Shown: one piece after another, positions 26,687-39,664 of the stretch
Position numbering within the stretch: the first letter of the stretch is position 1
Layout: every line of letters begins with the position of its first letter
From: Mactra quadrangularis
Taxonomy: Eukaryota; Mollusca; Bivalvia; Venerida; Mactridae
Direction: 5' to 3'
Assembly: GCA_025267735.1 (NCBI GenBank)
Contig: CM046298.1
Span: 27,163,866-27,227,865, forward strand
Length of the DNA stretch: 64,000 nucleotides
The notes under the pieces: generated by a model
Databases searched by the model: none
Seen by the model: the letters and a program-made list of their open reading frames with translations, nothing else
Told to the model about the DNA's origin: nothing
Program-made: the position numbers and the translations under genes

Positions 26687-27660
26687 GACATTTATTCAGA
26701 CATGTCGAGGCGGTAAGTCGATCTACTTACTGCTTCTAAACAGGCATAGATCGCCGTAGCTTTCCTTGACCCTTGTCTGTAACCAGTACTCACCTACCCT
26801 TTAACAAGACCGGAAACTTCTTTATATTATCTAATCAATGGAGGAAAATCAACATTATTGTCATTTTTTTTGGAAGGGTATAACCTCCCCGGGTTGGATT
26901 CAAACCCGTACCCCTCTCGGGATACGAGATTCTAAATCCCAGCGCGCTACAAACTGCGTTATGGACCCGGGTTCGATTAGAAACTGTCCTACTTGATACA
27001 TAATTACAAGTTATCAAAAACACTATATTTTCAAACCTCACTTTCAATTCAAAGTTTATAGATCTCTGTGGTGGTATAATAATCGTCTTGTATTAGATTA
27101 AAACATCACTGCAATCCAATTAACAATAATTGAGTGTTCATTAATTGACAACATAAACTTTCATCTAGAACTAACTAATTGACACACAGATTTAATTTAA
27201 ATTCAATGGGACAAATTGTAATAGCATTGTTCTTCACTGACATTATTTCCTGGTAACATTTCTCTTAGAAACAACTGCATGCAAAACATTCCTAGCATCA
27301 CCTCGAGCAATCGTATAAAACATCGTTCTTGACAGAAAATTACAGGATTGTGAAGCCATTTTGAACAAATCTCCATACGCCCTGTTTAATTCACATTAAA
27401 GTTTCTTATTCACATAAATTTCTTTTATTGCTAAATATTAGACATTCGTCAGTTCCAAACAGCGCCAATTTTTCTAACACGACATAATATTACCAGCAAA
27501 TTCCATACCATGTGAATACAGAGTATTACGTCTACAAAGGAATGACTCAGTGCATAAATTATTTACGAATCATTGACCTTATTACAAGAATACTCAAAGT
27601 TTACAAAACTCTTATGAATATAGATAAATTGATAAGTTTATATTTTACCAGAGTTTTGTA
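26687..27660. repeat. Tandem duplication copy 1 (SINE-bearing)
   Basis: TTCAGACATGTCGAGGCGGT at about 26693, and the block from ACAAGTTATCAAAAACACTA (27005) to about 27660, repeat at 27840-28640 with high identity (over 90 percent by eye across 27013-27500). The only large difference is the SINE at 26763-26973. No conserved reading frame links the copies. Confidence 0.85.
26763..26973 (-). mobile_element. tRNA-derived SINE, family 2, with intact head and missing tail
   Basis: Read on the minus strand, the head starts GGGTCCATAACGCAGTTTGT and continues through a tRNA-like stretch to GGGTTTGAATCC and CCGGGGAGGTTATACC. The tail after GTGAGTACTGGTTACAGACA is absent. It interrupts the first of two tandem copies (26687-27660) and is absent from the second. 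Confidence 0.85.
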
Positions 27661-27839
27661 TTATTTCGTATTGTTTTTACCAGTAACAACTATGCTGATT
27701 TATTAAACTGATATGTATTAATAAAAAATTAAAAACACGATCAATAGGATTTCGGTTTATTTTCCAAAAGCAAACTCACTTCGCATACATACAAAATCGA
27801 CGTTGAAAGGCATATTCGTACATAACTGTCATTTTCCCA

Positions 27840-28640
27840 GAATTTATTCAGACATGTCGAGGCGGTAAGTCGATTTACTTACTGTTTCTTTACAGGCATA
27901 GCTCTCTGTACATTAACATGTGACCTGTCTTAAGCAAATGCAAGTTACTAAAAACTGCCCTATGTGACACATAATTACAAGTTATCAAAAACACTATATT
28001 TTCAAATCTCACTTTCAATTAAAGGTTAATAGATCTCCGCGGTGGTATAATAATCGTCTTGTATAAGATTAAAACATCACTGCAATCCAATTAACAATAA
28101 TTGAATGTTCTTTAATTGACAACATAAACGTTCATCTAGAACTAACTAATTGACACAAAGATTTAATTTAAATTCACTAGGACAAATTGCAGTGGCATTG
28201 CTCTTCACTGACACCATTACTTGGTAACATTTCTCTTAGAAACAACTGCGTGCAAAACATGCCAAGAATTACCTCGAGCAATCGTATAAAACATCGTTCT
28301 TGACAGAAAATTACAGGATTGCGAAGCCATTTTGAACAAATCTCCATACGCCCTGTTTAATTCACATTAAAGTTTCTTATTCACATAAATTTCTTTTATT
28401 GCTAAATATTAGACATTCGTCAGTTCTAAACGGCGCCGATTTTTCTAACACGACATAATATTACCAACAAATTTCCATACCATGTGAATACAGAGTATAA
28501 CGTCTACAAAGTAATGGCTCAGTGCATAAATAATTTAAGATTCATTGACCTTATAACTGGAATACTCAAAGTTTACAAAAAATCTTATGAATTTAGATCA
28601 ATTGATTAGTTATATTCTACCAATGTTTGGTAATACATGT
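27840..28640. repeat. Tandem duplication copy 2 (SINE absent)
   Basis: Direct copy of 26687-27660. Instead of the SINE it has about 60 bases of ordinary sequence between CAGGCATAG and AAAACTG, a near-empty insertion site. Confidence 0.85.
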
Positions 28641-28689
28641 ACATTTAAAATAAAGTATTCAGCACTTTTAACTAGTTTTTTATGTATGT

Positions 28690-28735
28690 ATAGGGTCATA
28701 TCCAGGTTTTTTTCTAGAGGTTTCCAAACTTTCGA
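28690..28735. repeat. Fragment related to the element end at 52800-52891
   Basis: TCATATCCAGGTTTTTTTCT then AGAGG resembles the inverse of 52860-52890 (GGATATAGGATTTTTTTCTA then GGGG). Very short, so only a possible relic. Confidence 0.35.
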
Positions 28736-28875
28736 ACTACAACCACATTATACACTGATAGCAGAATAACGCAACATATTATTAATAAAAGCTACACCAT
28801 CGTTAAATCTAAAGGCGAACTAAGCGGGCCTGAGAAAAATTGCTTCATGCTACTTAAAAATGGTTTACAGTTCAA

Positions 28876-28920
28876 AAAGTTCTCCAATATACGGGTATAT
28901 ATTGGAAATTTGAAGAACTG
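28876..28920. repeat. Small hairpin
   Basis: AGTTCTCCAATATAC and GTATATATTGG, with AGAACT further out, form a short interrupted stem. It may be chance in AT-rich DNA. Confidence 0.4.
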
Positions 28921-29191
28921 CCTTTGATGTAGATGTAACCTACCAGCGAATAAATAGACAAGCTATGTCATTAACAGTTTTAATTTCCCTTCAACAACAC
29001 CAAATTTTTTTGACTTGATAAGGGAAATATTTGATATTTGATTTAAGTTTGTATTCATGTGTGCGTCTTTGCAACTAACAACAAGACATTTGATATGATA
29101 ATAGAATGCAATAACAATGCAGTAACAAGTAGAACATGGTATAACCATCAGTACCTTTTTGTTGTATATTTAGTTTTTGGTTATTTATCTG

Positions 29192-29441
29192 CACCCGGGT
29201 CGATAGCGCAGGTGGTTCGAATCCCACCCGGGGAGGTTATACCCTTCCATGAAAATTTGACAATAATGTCGATTTTCCTCCATTGATTAGATAATATGGA
29301 GAAGTTTCCGGCCTTGTGGAAGGGTAGGTGAGTACTTGTTATAGACAATGGTCCAGGGAAGCTAGGTTAGGTGCGCTGGACGCCTTGAAATGACCTAATT
29401 TGTGTTGATACGGCGTTAACTCCAATAAATAAATAAATAAA
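29192..29441 (+). mobile_element. tRNA-derived SINE, family 2
   Basis: The head is shortened: GTCGATAGCGCAGGTGGTTC fuses the A box directly to the B box. Then come GGGGAGGTTATACCC, the body and the tail GATACGGCGTTAACTCC(AATA)n. The 29059-29286 ORF runs through it and is spurious. Confidence 0.88.
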
Positions 29442-31851
29442 ATATTTATCTGCAATTTCCCATTATTTCATATCGTAATATACCAGTAACTAGTATGGTC
29501 GCTTATTAATAGAAAATTAAGAAAGAACGGTCAGTATGCTTTCTATTTAATTCGGCCAGCAAACTCACTTCGCTTAATTACAAAATCAGCTAAATATAAG
29601 CAAATGGAGAAATTCGAAACAAAAACTTTTTAAAAAAACTAATACTTAATCTAAATTTAAATGTTCGCTCAATCTCATTCCCCACAATAAGACAAAACAT
29701 TAAACGTGTGATTGAAATCTAAAATATTGGCTTGACAGTTTTTGCACATAAGATCAAATATTCTGGGAATACATTCGATGAAATACATTTGTACAAAAAA
29801 CAACACTTCTAAAAAAATTCCTTATAATATAGATGAAGCTGCCAAATTTGTCGAATTATTTGAACATATCAAATGTTACTGGAAATTTTAAATAATTTAG
29901 GACATTTCTTATAGCGCTTTGTAGATTTCCAGGAACATATAAACATTGATTATCAAATGAACGAGTTCCAGAAACGCACATACATTCTTATGTCTTATAA
30001 ATTTTAATCTGATTCTGGAGGAAATGACAGTTATGTACGAATTTTGCCTTTCAACGTCGTTCTTAAGTTTCGGCAAAAAATAACGAGTGTTGTCATAATT
30101 TTATGAAGTTATCTGCACATGTGTCAATGTTGATAAGCTAGATTATCCAAATCGTTAAGTCTTATGTTAGGTACACACTACTTCGACGAAACATTTTCCG
30201 TCGGGATTAATTAACTTAATTGGATTAATATGCGTCTGTGAGTAGTATTTCTTTCGAATGATAAATATTTGGAGCAATACTTATGACACTACATCATTTC
30301 TTATACGCCTAAAATGTCTAGATCAACTAAGAATAAATAACCAATCTTTACAATATATCTTAGTTGAATTACAACCATATTAATAATTAATATTGTAAGA
30401 ATTTTAATTAAAAAAAAATATTTTTTTAAATAAAAAATGTATGAATTTTGATAAATTAATATACAGTTAAGAACAATGAACAGGTCTTAACGTATATAAT
30501 TCCATAAGCTCCCAACTACAGGATAAGAGCCCCTTGATCTGTTCAATGGCAGCATTGGTAGAAATTAGAGAAACTATACCTTGTAAATTTTGGTTCGCCA
30601 TGCCATCATGACTTCTCCCTAATACCTTTGGTTCAATATCATTCAACGTACAAAAATTACCTGTCTAAAGTTACGTTTAATAAAGAATGTAATCTAAAGC
30701 ACCGGAATTTTAATGTGAGTAAAGTCATCATTTAACTGAGGCACCAAGAGTGTGCTTGAAAATTTAAAACTCTTTTTGACCGGCGTATGTTTTAAAAGAA
30801 CGAATAGTTTTCCAATTTCTCTTAACCTATTTTCAAGTAAAAACAAAATGAATTAGATTCAATATTTCTCATGGAGAACGTGTTATTTGTATTTTCAATT
30901 TCTTTGTGTGTTTTTGTCATTGCATGATGTTAATATTTCAATCAACGATAGAAGATGCTGGGGACTAGATTGTAGCAAATATTAACCGTGATATACTACT
31001 CGTTGAAATCGTTTGCAGTAAAACATATAATGTTATTCATCTTCTTAATCATTATTGATGCATGTCATACATTTCCTGTACGAGCGAATATTCCTAATTG
31101 CATACATCTGTCATAATCTGGAGGAAGGAAAAACAAGACATAATAGACGATTAAATATGAAGTATTTATTGCCTTCAACCATCAGGAATTAAAATGAGTT
31201 GGCTGAAATGAATTGTCATTTCTTCCATGGCAATATTCAATAATGGTGATTTATAGTCCTGTTTCTGGCGTTCCATTTAATTTGTCATTGGAATGGAACA
31301 CTTTTTTTCAGGACGCTCCGCATGATTTTTGTTCAATGAAACCAACAAAATAAACAATTAGGTGTGTACTTCTGCTAGCTTTTTTATCATTTATCATATT
31401 TTTGAAATCAAGGGCTGCCATTGAAAACAACGCTGGTGAATAACAATTTTAATACTACATGGAAATTAGAAAGGAGTTCAAAAGAACGTTCGCGTTTAAT
31501 ATAAAAGCATTTGTATGGCATTTTTATTGCATTTGTATAGATCATCAAATGCTTAGTATTGAAATTGGATAATAAATGAACGAATAGAAAATTAATAAAC
31601 TAAAGCGATTAATGGTAAATTACTGAGTAATTTATAAGTGCTTATTAATCAGTCAGGCATTAGATAACATAAAACTCCATTGTTAAGTCCTTGAAAAAAA
31701 TCAATTAATTTTGCAAATGTTTTCAAAACTCATAGATTGAGTTTTAAACTCAGGAGATTAATGATAGTAAATTGCGCAAACGAGATTAAAAGTCTGGTGG
31801 TTGTCAGGCTATAGATTATATAACAACATTCCAAAGGTATTTTAATGTAAT
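29442..31851. other. Non-coding, nothing recognised
   Basis: AT-rich DNA with no repeat family or gene that I can support. Confidence 0.4.
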
Positions 31852-31855
31852 TTAA

Positions 31856-32199
31856 AGGTACTAGTTCACAGATTTGGTTTATTTTTTCTATAATTCCAAA
31901 ATACCACTCAGTGTCTGTAATTGTGTCAAAAGATAACTCTTATTATTTAAGACAAACGGACCTATATGTTGCAAGAAATATACAATAAAAGTCATAAAAA
32001 TGCACTAAAAGTGTCTATACCGTGACATATGGGGTAGATATTTACTACATAAAACACCATCATTTGCAGTTGTATGTCAGTTTGCACTAAAATTGTTATT
32101 ATCAGAACACTACTTTTATGCTTCCAAAAATATTTCCATACAATTTTGATAGTTTAGGGAAAAGTTAATATTTAAGTTGAAATCAGTGAATGAGTACCT
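31856..32199 (-). mobile_element. MITE of the AGGTAC family (copy 2, inverted)
   Basis: The same family as 1331-1673 but with its interior in reverse orientation (TTGCAAGAAATATACAATAA, then CCGTGACATATGGGGTAG). TTAA lies immediately left of the element but the right flank has lost it. About 344 bases. Confidence 0.78.
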
Positions 32200-32925
32200 T
32201 CTCCATTTATTCTCGCATAGAGTTAATTTTTAGCATCCACGGTGGCCATATCACGTGACTATGACATCACAAATGCTACGGTCTCAAGAAAAAGCAGTAA
32301 AATTCAGTCTCGACACAGACTTTTATAGAACTATAAGTAATTCAATTCTTGTCATTTTTCATGATACCTACACGAAGTTGAGCAGAAATGTGCAAACTTT
32401 TTGCTGCACATCACATTTCAAACGCCATTTTTATACAAACACCCCAGAAAACGTGAGTTTTAACTATATAAAAATGGGCGAAGGCTTGTCACGAATCATC
32501 ATGTCATGCTGAATAAGAATAGTTTTCTAGTGTGTTAGTAAAAAATATAAATTTGAAATATTATTTTTCACAATATTGAGTAGAATTGACTGAGTTTTCT
32601 CAGTGGAAAACGACTTAGCAATATTCTTACATAACAATTTGTAGAAAGGTATATTATATTTTCACATGGAAATGTGACATCTTTTTATTAGAGAAATGGT
32701 GTCATTTTTACAATGACATTTAGGAAACTCCAAGCGATAGCTCATTGTGTAGGGAATATAGTTTTTCCCTGATGAACTTTATCATTTTGATCATTATTAT
32801 ATTTCTATGGTGTAAACATATCTCTGTGTTAGTTTGTACATTATTGATAATTATGATACATATAATAATTGTAAATATTTTGTTACAAGGCAACCTTTTA
32901 CATGACATTAAACAGACATTCAACT

Positions 32926-33075
32926 ATACTGACACGCAAAAAACCCTGTCCACTCAGTAAAAGACATATTCACATACAAAATTAAATGTAGGTATGTTTG
33001 GTATCATTCTTGTTTGCCCACATTATCTATGTAAATGTCATAAAATTTCAGTCAATATCTTAAGCATAATTAACG
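32926..33075 (-). repeat. Dispersed repeat K, copy 1
   Basis: The inverse of 41873-42026 and 58490-58632. Landmarks are TACTGACACGCAAAAAACCC, CACATACAAAATTAAATGTA and AATATCTTAAGC. It lies directly beside the TIR element at 33102, mirroring the arrangement at 58229-58632. Confidence 0.7.
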
Positions 33076-33101
33076 TTTAAAGAGAGGAACGAAAAGTTAA
33101 A

Positions 33102-33316
33102 GTTGCAGACTTTCTTTGTTTTTCTTTGTATTAACTTTGGAAAAGAGTTTAATAATGCGATTATGCATCAATATCTGTTATGTCCACCACGTCAACGGTT
33201 CACGGCAAGCAATCGTAAACGAATAGACCTGTCGTAACGTCTAATGACGTCGATGGGATTATTAAACTATTTTCCTAAGTTAATACAAACAAAGAAAAAC
33301 AAAGAACGCTTGCAAC
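33102..33316. mobile_element. TIR element T, copy 1 (215 bases)
   Basis: Ends are GTTGCAGACTTTCTTTGTTT and AAACAAAGAACGCTTGCAAC. Within them are longer inverted arms (GTATTAACTTTGGAAAAGAG / CTATTTTCCTAAGTTAATAC). The centre holds CGTAACGTCTAATGACGTCG. A second copy is at 58229-58459. Confidence 0.75.
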
Positions 33317-36164
33317 ATAGAGATTCATCCCAACCAAAAGCTGTAGCTGTTCTTATAATGTCCTTATTTTGCCGAAGTGTTTTATATAACTAATTCCTTA
33401 TATAAAATTAATATAATTTGGGATTTTTTTCTGTTTTCTGAAATTCTAAGAACTATCTACATTCGCGAACTGTTGTCCGGTCTATAGTTTCTACTGTTTC
33501 CTGCGCTTTGCTACTTATTGCAAATGAAAACCTACAAACATATAAAATAATGACAGTGTGATATAATTTGACGATTGTTAGATTGAGAAAGTTTGAGTAT
33601 TAATATATTTGCAAAACTATATACGTGTTCTTTTCTTCTGCAAGTACTGTTAAAATACAGTAGTTCTTGACCAGGTAATAAAACAGTTATTCCATTTTTG
33701 ATTTGGGAACAATTAAACTGTTGTCCCTCAGTGCCGGAATACTATGTGAACTGTTGCACTCGGCCTATGGCATCTGGCCACAGTTTAAAACACTATATCC
33801 TCCACCTGAGACTAAAAGTTTGACTGTTCCTAAATCACAAATGAAATAACTTTGTATTATCAATTTCCTCTTAGTTTTAGGTAAATGTCAAGTCAAAATA
33901 TTGTGTTTGCCTTAACAAAAGTTACTGTCTTTTTCCAGATTTTTAGCATATAAATTAGAAACCTAGAGAAAAACATATGCAAAAATACAAAATATATTAT
34001 GTAAGTATGGGGATGTCTAATCCCCTTAAAACATATTCATACAAAAAGTGTGTAGGTAAATGAATAATCTCCTGCAAACAAAAGACTAAAGTTACTTTAG
34101 AATTGATAATTTCATAACAAAGTAATACAATAGAATAACACACACATTTTTTCTAGAAAATATACAAAGAAATTATCAAAAAACAAATTTACCTTGTTCG
34201 TCGTTTTGTGCAGACGAAGCTTACATCCGGTATGTCAACAAGTGCCTGGTGCGTGCCATAGGACGCCATGACAGTTCACAGGTATTCCATAAACATTACA
34301 AAAACTTTATTTCATCCAGTTTGTTCTTTATTGTTTAAACATTATAGTAAGTAACTTATTTTCTTTACAATCAAACACGTCACACAGTCAGCGTTCTGTT
34401 CGATTATTGAATTTTATTTTAAAATGAAACAAGTTTGAATTGAAATTTGAACAAAATATAATAAGTAGCGGTTGTTCTTATAGTCCTGTGGTATTTTTCA
34501 ATACCCTTTTTCAGAAGTGTTTACATTCAGCGTTCCTTATAGTTGTCTACGGAGTAACTCAGTTAACTTGTCGTTCAATGCAATGTTATGTGTTCATTAT
34601 TTATTTAATCGATGAGTATAACTTTCTATAAAACATTTTACGTTCTCTAGACTATGACGGTACAACAAATATTATGGGTGTTGCACTATGGGATATATTC
34701 AATCAGCAAGCATAAAAACATAGCTCTTGTCATTGGAAAAACAATAGTCTGAAAATCAGCGCTCATACAAAATGATTGAATAAACATCAACTGCGTAACA
34801 TGATTTTAGTATCTCTCTGTACGCTGGTATACGATGGTACTATTATTCCCAAATGCGACATAAAACAATAATATCAAATATTCAATATAAATAGTGTATT
34901 CGTTAGTTTTATCGAATAATAATTTCATTACAGAATTCGCATTCAGTCCTTGTACAATATTATCATACACAATTGATGACGTGAACACACAATAAAAATA
35001 ACACAATTATGACATTCTGGAAGCTAGAAAACTCTCGCAATACAACAAAGCAACGATAAAAGCCAGCAAGCTAGAAATGTTTAAAATTTAGTCCAGTCCA
35101 ATAGAATTCAATATTTAACTTTCAGTTGTTTTTGTCTTAACAACGCGGTCTCCAATAGAATGTCAAGAAAATTTCAAATGTTTAAACATTTCACACAATG
35201 TCAATTACTCTCATCTATCGTTATCCGTTTATCCTGATTTGTTAGGTTCTAATCGACGCCGTGAACGCTGGCACGATATCGCCTACTTTATTCAAATTAA
35301 CTCATATGTCACTGTGCTTTAAACAGAGAAGGCAAGTCTACTCCGTTCTTAGCATTTACATTAAGTTCTAGCATCATTTCTCTGAAAATAAAGCCTGGTT
35401 TTTATCTAGACATTAAAAGCACCAATGTAATTTATCTATGCAAAAAAACTGATTCCACTTAAAGCGCATGTTTTTGACAACATCCCTAATACACTTCTCA
35501 TACTTGCCTTTTTTCTTTGAGCGATCTAGTTATACTTTGATAGAATATTGTCCGATATAGAAACTTGGGATTAAATTAATCATATCTCTTGATTAAGTAT
35601 AAAAAGAAATGTTCCCATACTCGCTGAGTATAGAGTAGCGGCAAGTGAAGGCATAGGACGAAAACGTGGCTACGCATTAGAGACAAAAAATTGTATGAGA
35701 AAAATATGCGATGATATATTGATGATATCCTTTTACATTGTACTTGGATATCTAAAAGTTAAGACGACGTTTAAAGACTTTTTCACAAAATTTGAAAACG
35801 ATACTTTTTGTTTTTATTAAAGCAAAGTAATGCGATCAAAATGTTTGTTAGGTGATAATTATTTTTTTTCAAATGAAATAGATATTAACATACGTAAGTT
35901 CAATAATATATATGGACTTTCACCGTTATATAGTTATGGTGGTGTCGTACGACCGATTTTCATCGTAACTGTATACCTCAATAAATACGACAAAATCGGG
36001 ATCGAAAATTTAAATATTACGACAAAAGTCAATCAGACGATCGATGAATTTAGAATTCCCGCATTGAGGTGAACCCGCTGCACGAGTGGCTCCGAATGCA
36101 TAGCAATGGTAGTTTCACAATCACTTTTAATGAATGTTAAACAAACAGCTTGTGTCACCTTTTT
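33317..36164. other. Non-coding; one unrecognised ORF
   Basis: No repeat family is recognised. The ORF at 35830-36072 (80 codons, containing GLSPLYSYGGVVRPIFIV) has a less AT-rich second half than its surroundings, but no domain or partner exon. Confidence 0.4.
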
Positions 36165-37110
36165 TGTTCCAGATTCTGTGATGTTTGCTGTTTAATAATT
36201 TAAGTAAATAGAACGAAATAGAAACAGTGCTGTAGCTTTCGTTACAAATTGGGCAATATGTACTATTATATACATGATTGTATGATCGCTTCGTATTTCA
36301 GTTAAACGTGACAGGAAATACAATACATTTGCAGACAGCGAGCAAACACAGAACCTATGCTCTGTTAAATGTTTCATGCAATCTTATGGGTTTCTAACCC
36401 TTGGTATTTGCACTTATATTTCGAGACTATGGTCTGCACGAATTATGAATCACATACAGTATGTGTGTTTAATGATTGAAAATACGACACAAAACCAATT
36501 TATAATCGTCAATATTTCATTGGATAATATAGCATATTATTTTTATTATCCTCTTTATTTGTTTGCCTATATTTCATCCAGACATTTTAACTACATATTA
36601 AAAGATACAATCTGAATGGGAACCTGTAATTAAACTCTCTACGCTGGAGTGTTATTATTGCATATCACCGCACGTATTTGTTATATAATTAATGATTAAT
36701 TCACAATGATCACAGTTGTTATAGCGACAGAAGGATCGTTGTTTGATTTGTGCTTGCTATCATAACAGACTGTGATAGTTTTATGCTAGGAACCATATTG
36801 ATCATGAGAGATTGCAAACAAAATGAAATTTGCTGGCGGTGTTTGTTGACAGATGAAAAATTAGGTATTGGCATAATGGGAATTAAACGCTAAACACCAT
36901 CTTGAAATGAAGAACAGAAACATTTTAGAAACATTCATACATAGAACAACTGTTGAACTTGTCTAACATTTTGAATATATTCTGTTTAGGGTTGTTTTTT
37001 GCCCAAACTGATTTCAAGAAAAAATTTCCGAAAAAATCAAAATGTCTGAAACTATTCTATCGAAATTTTGCCCTTGTGTTTAGTTAGTTAGTGTAAAGTT
37101 TGATCTGATA
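36165..37110. repeat. 984-base tandem triplication, unit 1
   Basis: The anchor AATGATTGAAAATACGACAC falls at 36471, 37456 and 38440, giving periods of 985 and 984. Unit 1 is divergent in its first 250 bases and near-identical from ATACAATCTGAATGGGAACC (36605) to about 36900. Confidence 0.88.
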
Positions 37111-37149
37111 GGACGGCTCAGCATAAACTGAATGTCTATGGACAGCTAG

Positions 37150-38075
37150 TTTAAGCTGTTTTCAATTCAGACTCTTTGCTGTTCGACGTCTAATACCAAC
37201 ATTATAGTAATAGAGCAGAATAGAAATAATGCTTCAACTTTCGTTAATATGGGTTATATGTACCAATATAATATACATGTATGTTCGTTTCGTACGTATG
37301 AAACAGATCAGGGGGTATAATTCATTGAAATATATCGAGCCTTCCCGGAATCTAGGCTCCGTAAATCGTTTGAATGAATGCAATGCATTTCAAACCCTAC
37401 AACATATGTTGCAAAACTTTTATCTTCACGAATTATGAACCACTTATGTGTGTTTAATGATTGAAAATACGACACAAAACCAATTTATAATCGTCAATAT
37501 TTCATTGTATAATAGCATAATATTTTTATTATTCTCTTTATTTGTTTGCCTATATTTTAACCAGACATTTTAACTATAGATTAAAAGATACAATCTGAAT
37601 GGGAACCTGTAATTAAACCTTCTACGCTGGAGTGTTATTATTGCATATCACCGCACGTATTTGTTATATAATTAATGATTAATTCACAATGATCACAGTT
37701 GTTATAGCGACAGAAGGATCGTTGTTTGATTTGTGATTGCTATCAAAACAGACTGTGATAGTTTTATGCTAGGAACCATATTGATCATGAGAGATTGCAA
37801 ACAAAATGAAATTTGCTGTCGGATTTGATGACAGATGAAAAATTAGTAAATGGCATTATGGGAATTAAACCCTAAACATCATCATGAAATGAAAAACAGA
37901 AACATTTTAGAAACACCATGCATAGAAAAACTGTCGAACTTGTCTAACATTTGGAATGAGTTCTGTTTATGATGTTTTTGCCAAAACTGATTTGAAGTAA
38001 AAGTTTCCGAAAATATCGAAAATGTCTGAAACAATTTTAATAAAATATTTGCCCTTGTGTTTAGTTAGTTAGTGT
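37150..38075. repeat. 984-base tandem triplication, unit 2
   Basis: Begins near TTTCAATTCAGACTCTTTGC. It carries an ORF at 37229-37438 (RFVRMKQIRGYNS, SRNLGSVNRLNECNAF) that has a counterpart in unit 3. No family is recognised. Confidence 0.88.
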
Positions 38076-38134
38076 AAAGTTTGGTCTGGTGGCATGGTTC
38101 AGCATTAACTGAATATTTTATGGACAGCTATTGT

Positions 38135-39050
38135 CAGCTGTTTTCAATCCAGACTCTTTGGTGTTCGACGCCGAATACCAACTTGATAGTAATAGAGCCG
38201 AACAGAAATAATGCTTTTAATTTCGTTAAAATGGGCAATATGTACCAATATTTATATATACACGTATATTCGTTTTGTACGTATGAAACAGATCAGGGGG
38301 TGTAATTCGTCAATATATATCCAGCTTTCTCGGAATCTTGGTTCCGTGAATCGTATCAATAAATGTAATGCATTTAAAACCCTAGAACATATGTTGAAAA
38401 CTTTTATCTGCACGTATTATGAATCACTTATGTGTGTTAAATGATTGAAAATACGACACAAAACCAATTTATAATCGTCAATATTTCATTGGATAATAGC
38501 TTAAAAGCATGATATTTTATTATTTCTTTATTTGTTTGCCTATGTTTCATCCAGACATTTTAACTAGAGATTAAAAGATACAATCTGAATGGGAACCTGT
38601 AATTAAACTCTCTACGCTGGAGTGTTATTATTGCATATCACCGCACGTATTTGTTATATAATTAATGATTAATTCACAATGATTGCAGTTGTTATAGCGA
38701 CTGAAGGATCGTTGTTTGATTTGTGCTTGCTATCATAACAGACTGTGATAGTTTTATGCTAGGAACCATATTGATCAAGAGAGATTGCAAACAAAATGAA
38801 ATTTGCTGTCGGTGTTTGTTGACAGATGAAAAATTAGGAAATGGCATTATGGGAATTAAACGCTAAACATCATCTTGAAATGAAAAACAGAAACATTTTA
38901 GAAACATTCATGCATAGAAAAACTGTCGAACTTGTCTAACATTTTGAATTGGTTCTGTTTAGAATGTTTTTCAAGTAAAAATATGGAAAATGTCTAAAAC
39001 AATTTAATAGAAAATTTGCCCTTGTGTATAATTTGCCGGTGTAAAGTTTG
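38135..39050. repeat. 984-base tandem triplication, unit 3
   Basis: Same order as unit 2. Its ORF at 38211-38444 reads RFVRMKQIRGCNS and SRNLGSVNRINKCNAF. The tail after about 38960 is shortened. Confidence 0.88.
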
Positions 39051-39449
39051 ATATGGCATTTTAAGAATGAAAGAAAACGGAATAAAATGGAAAATTGGTG
39101 TGTACATCACAGACAAGTTATCCAATAGCAAAACAAGTAACAAAACGACTTTTGATGTAGGCAAACATATAATTAGGTATTAACTTTTTTAACAATTTTA
39201 TCTGACCATACAGTGCACTATATTTTGCAATAATTGGTATAATTTCATACATCGTTTGTTAACTTTCACATTCATGATCTCCGTAGTTTAGCTTACAATT
39301 TGGGTATTCTGTTGTTTTTACATGCATTTCTTTACCGAGACTTGAAAATACATCTAGAGTGAGGAAGAGCGGAGTAAGACAGTTTGCTATTACTTGTCAA
39401 ACTTACATAATGCTAATCTTTCAACTTACAGTACAGCTCTTTGGTCTTT

Positions 39450-39664
39450 GTAGGAGCGGGCTTGGTCGAGCGGTTACGACGTTGGACTGGTAATCATTGG
39501 ATAGTCAGCCCTGTGTTGGTTCGAATCCTATCAAAAACTTACCCTGATGTTTTGAGCAAGAAACTTTATCGTACTAGCTCAGAACTTGGGGACCAGTAAG
39601 AGGACACGAAAGTGATTAATCTAAGTTGTAAGAACTTGTTTCACAAACGAGCTAAATAAATTAG
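39450..39664 (+). mobile_element. tRNA-headed SINE-like element, family 3
   Basis: The head has GGCTTGGTCGAGCGGTTACG (A box) and TTGGTTCGAATCC (B box) about 57 bases apart, the spacing of a tRNA with a long variable arm such as Ser or Leu. An unrelated body follows and ends CGAGCTAAATAAATTA. It is the only copy in the window, so SINE status rests on the head-plus-body form. Confidence 0.6.

Noticed and set aside
29059..29286. ORF ending in GEVIPFHENLTIMSIFLH, also seen near 22102-22168 and in reverse at 26835
   Set aside because: The shared peptide is the translated body of SINE family 2.
35830..36072. 80-residue ORF containing VVRPIFIVTVYLNKYDKIGI
   Set aside because: Slightly better composition than neighbours, but no family, partner exon or duplicate to support it.
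39452..39530. A tRNA-Ser or tRNA-Leu gene
   Set aside because: A and B boxes are present but the acceptor stem does not close and a SINE-like body follows.
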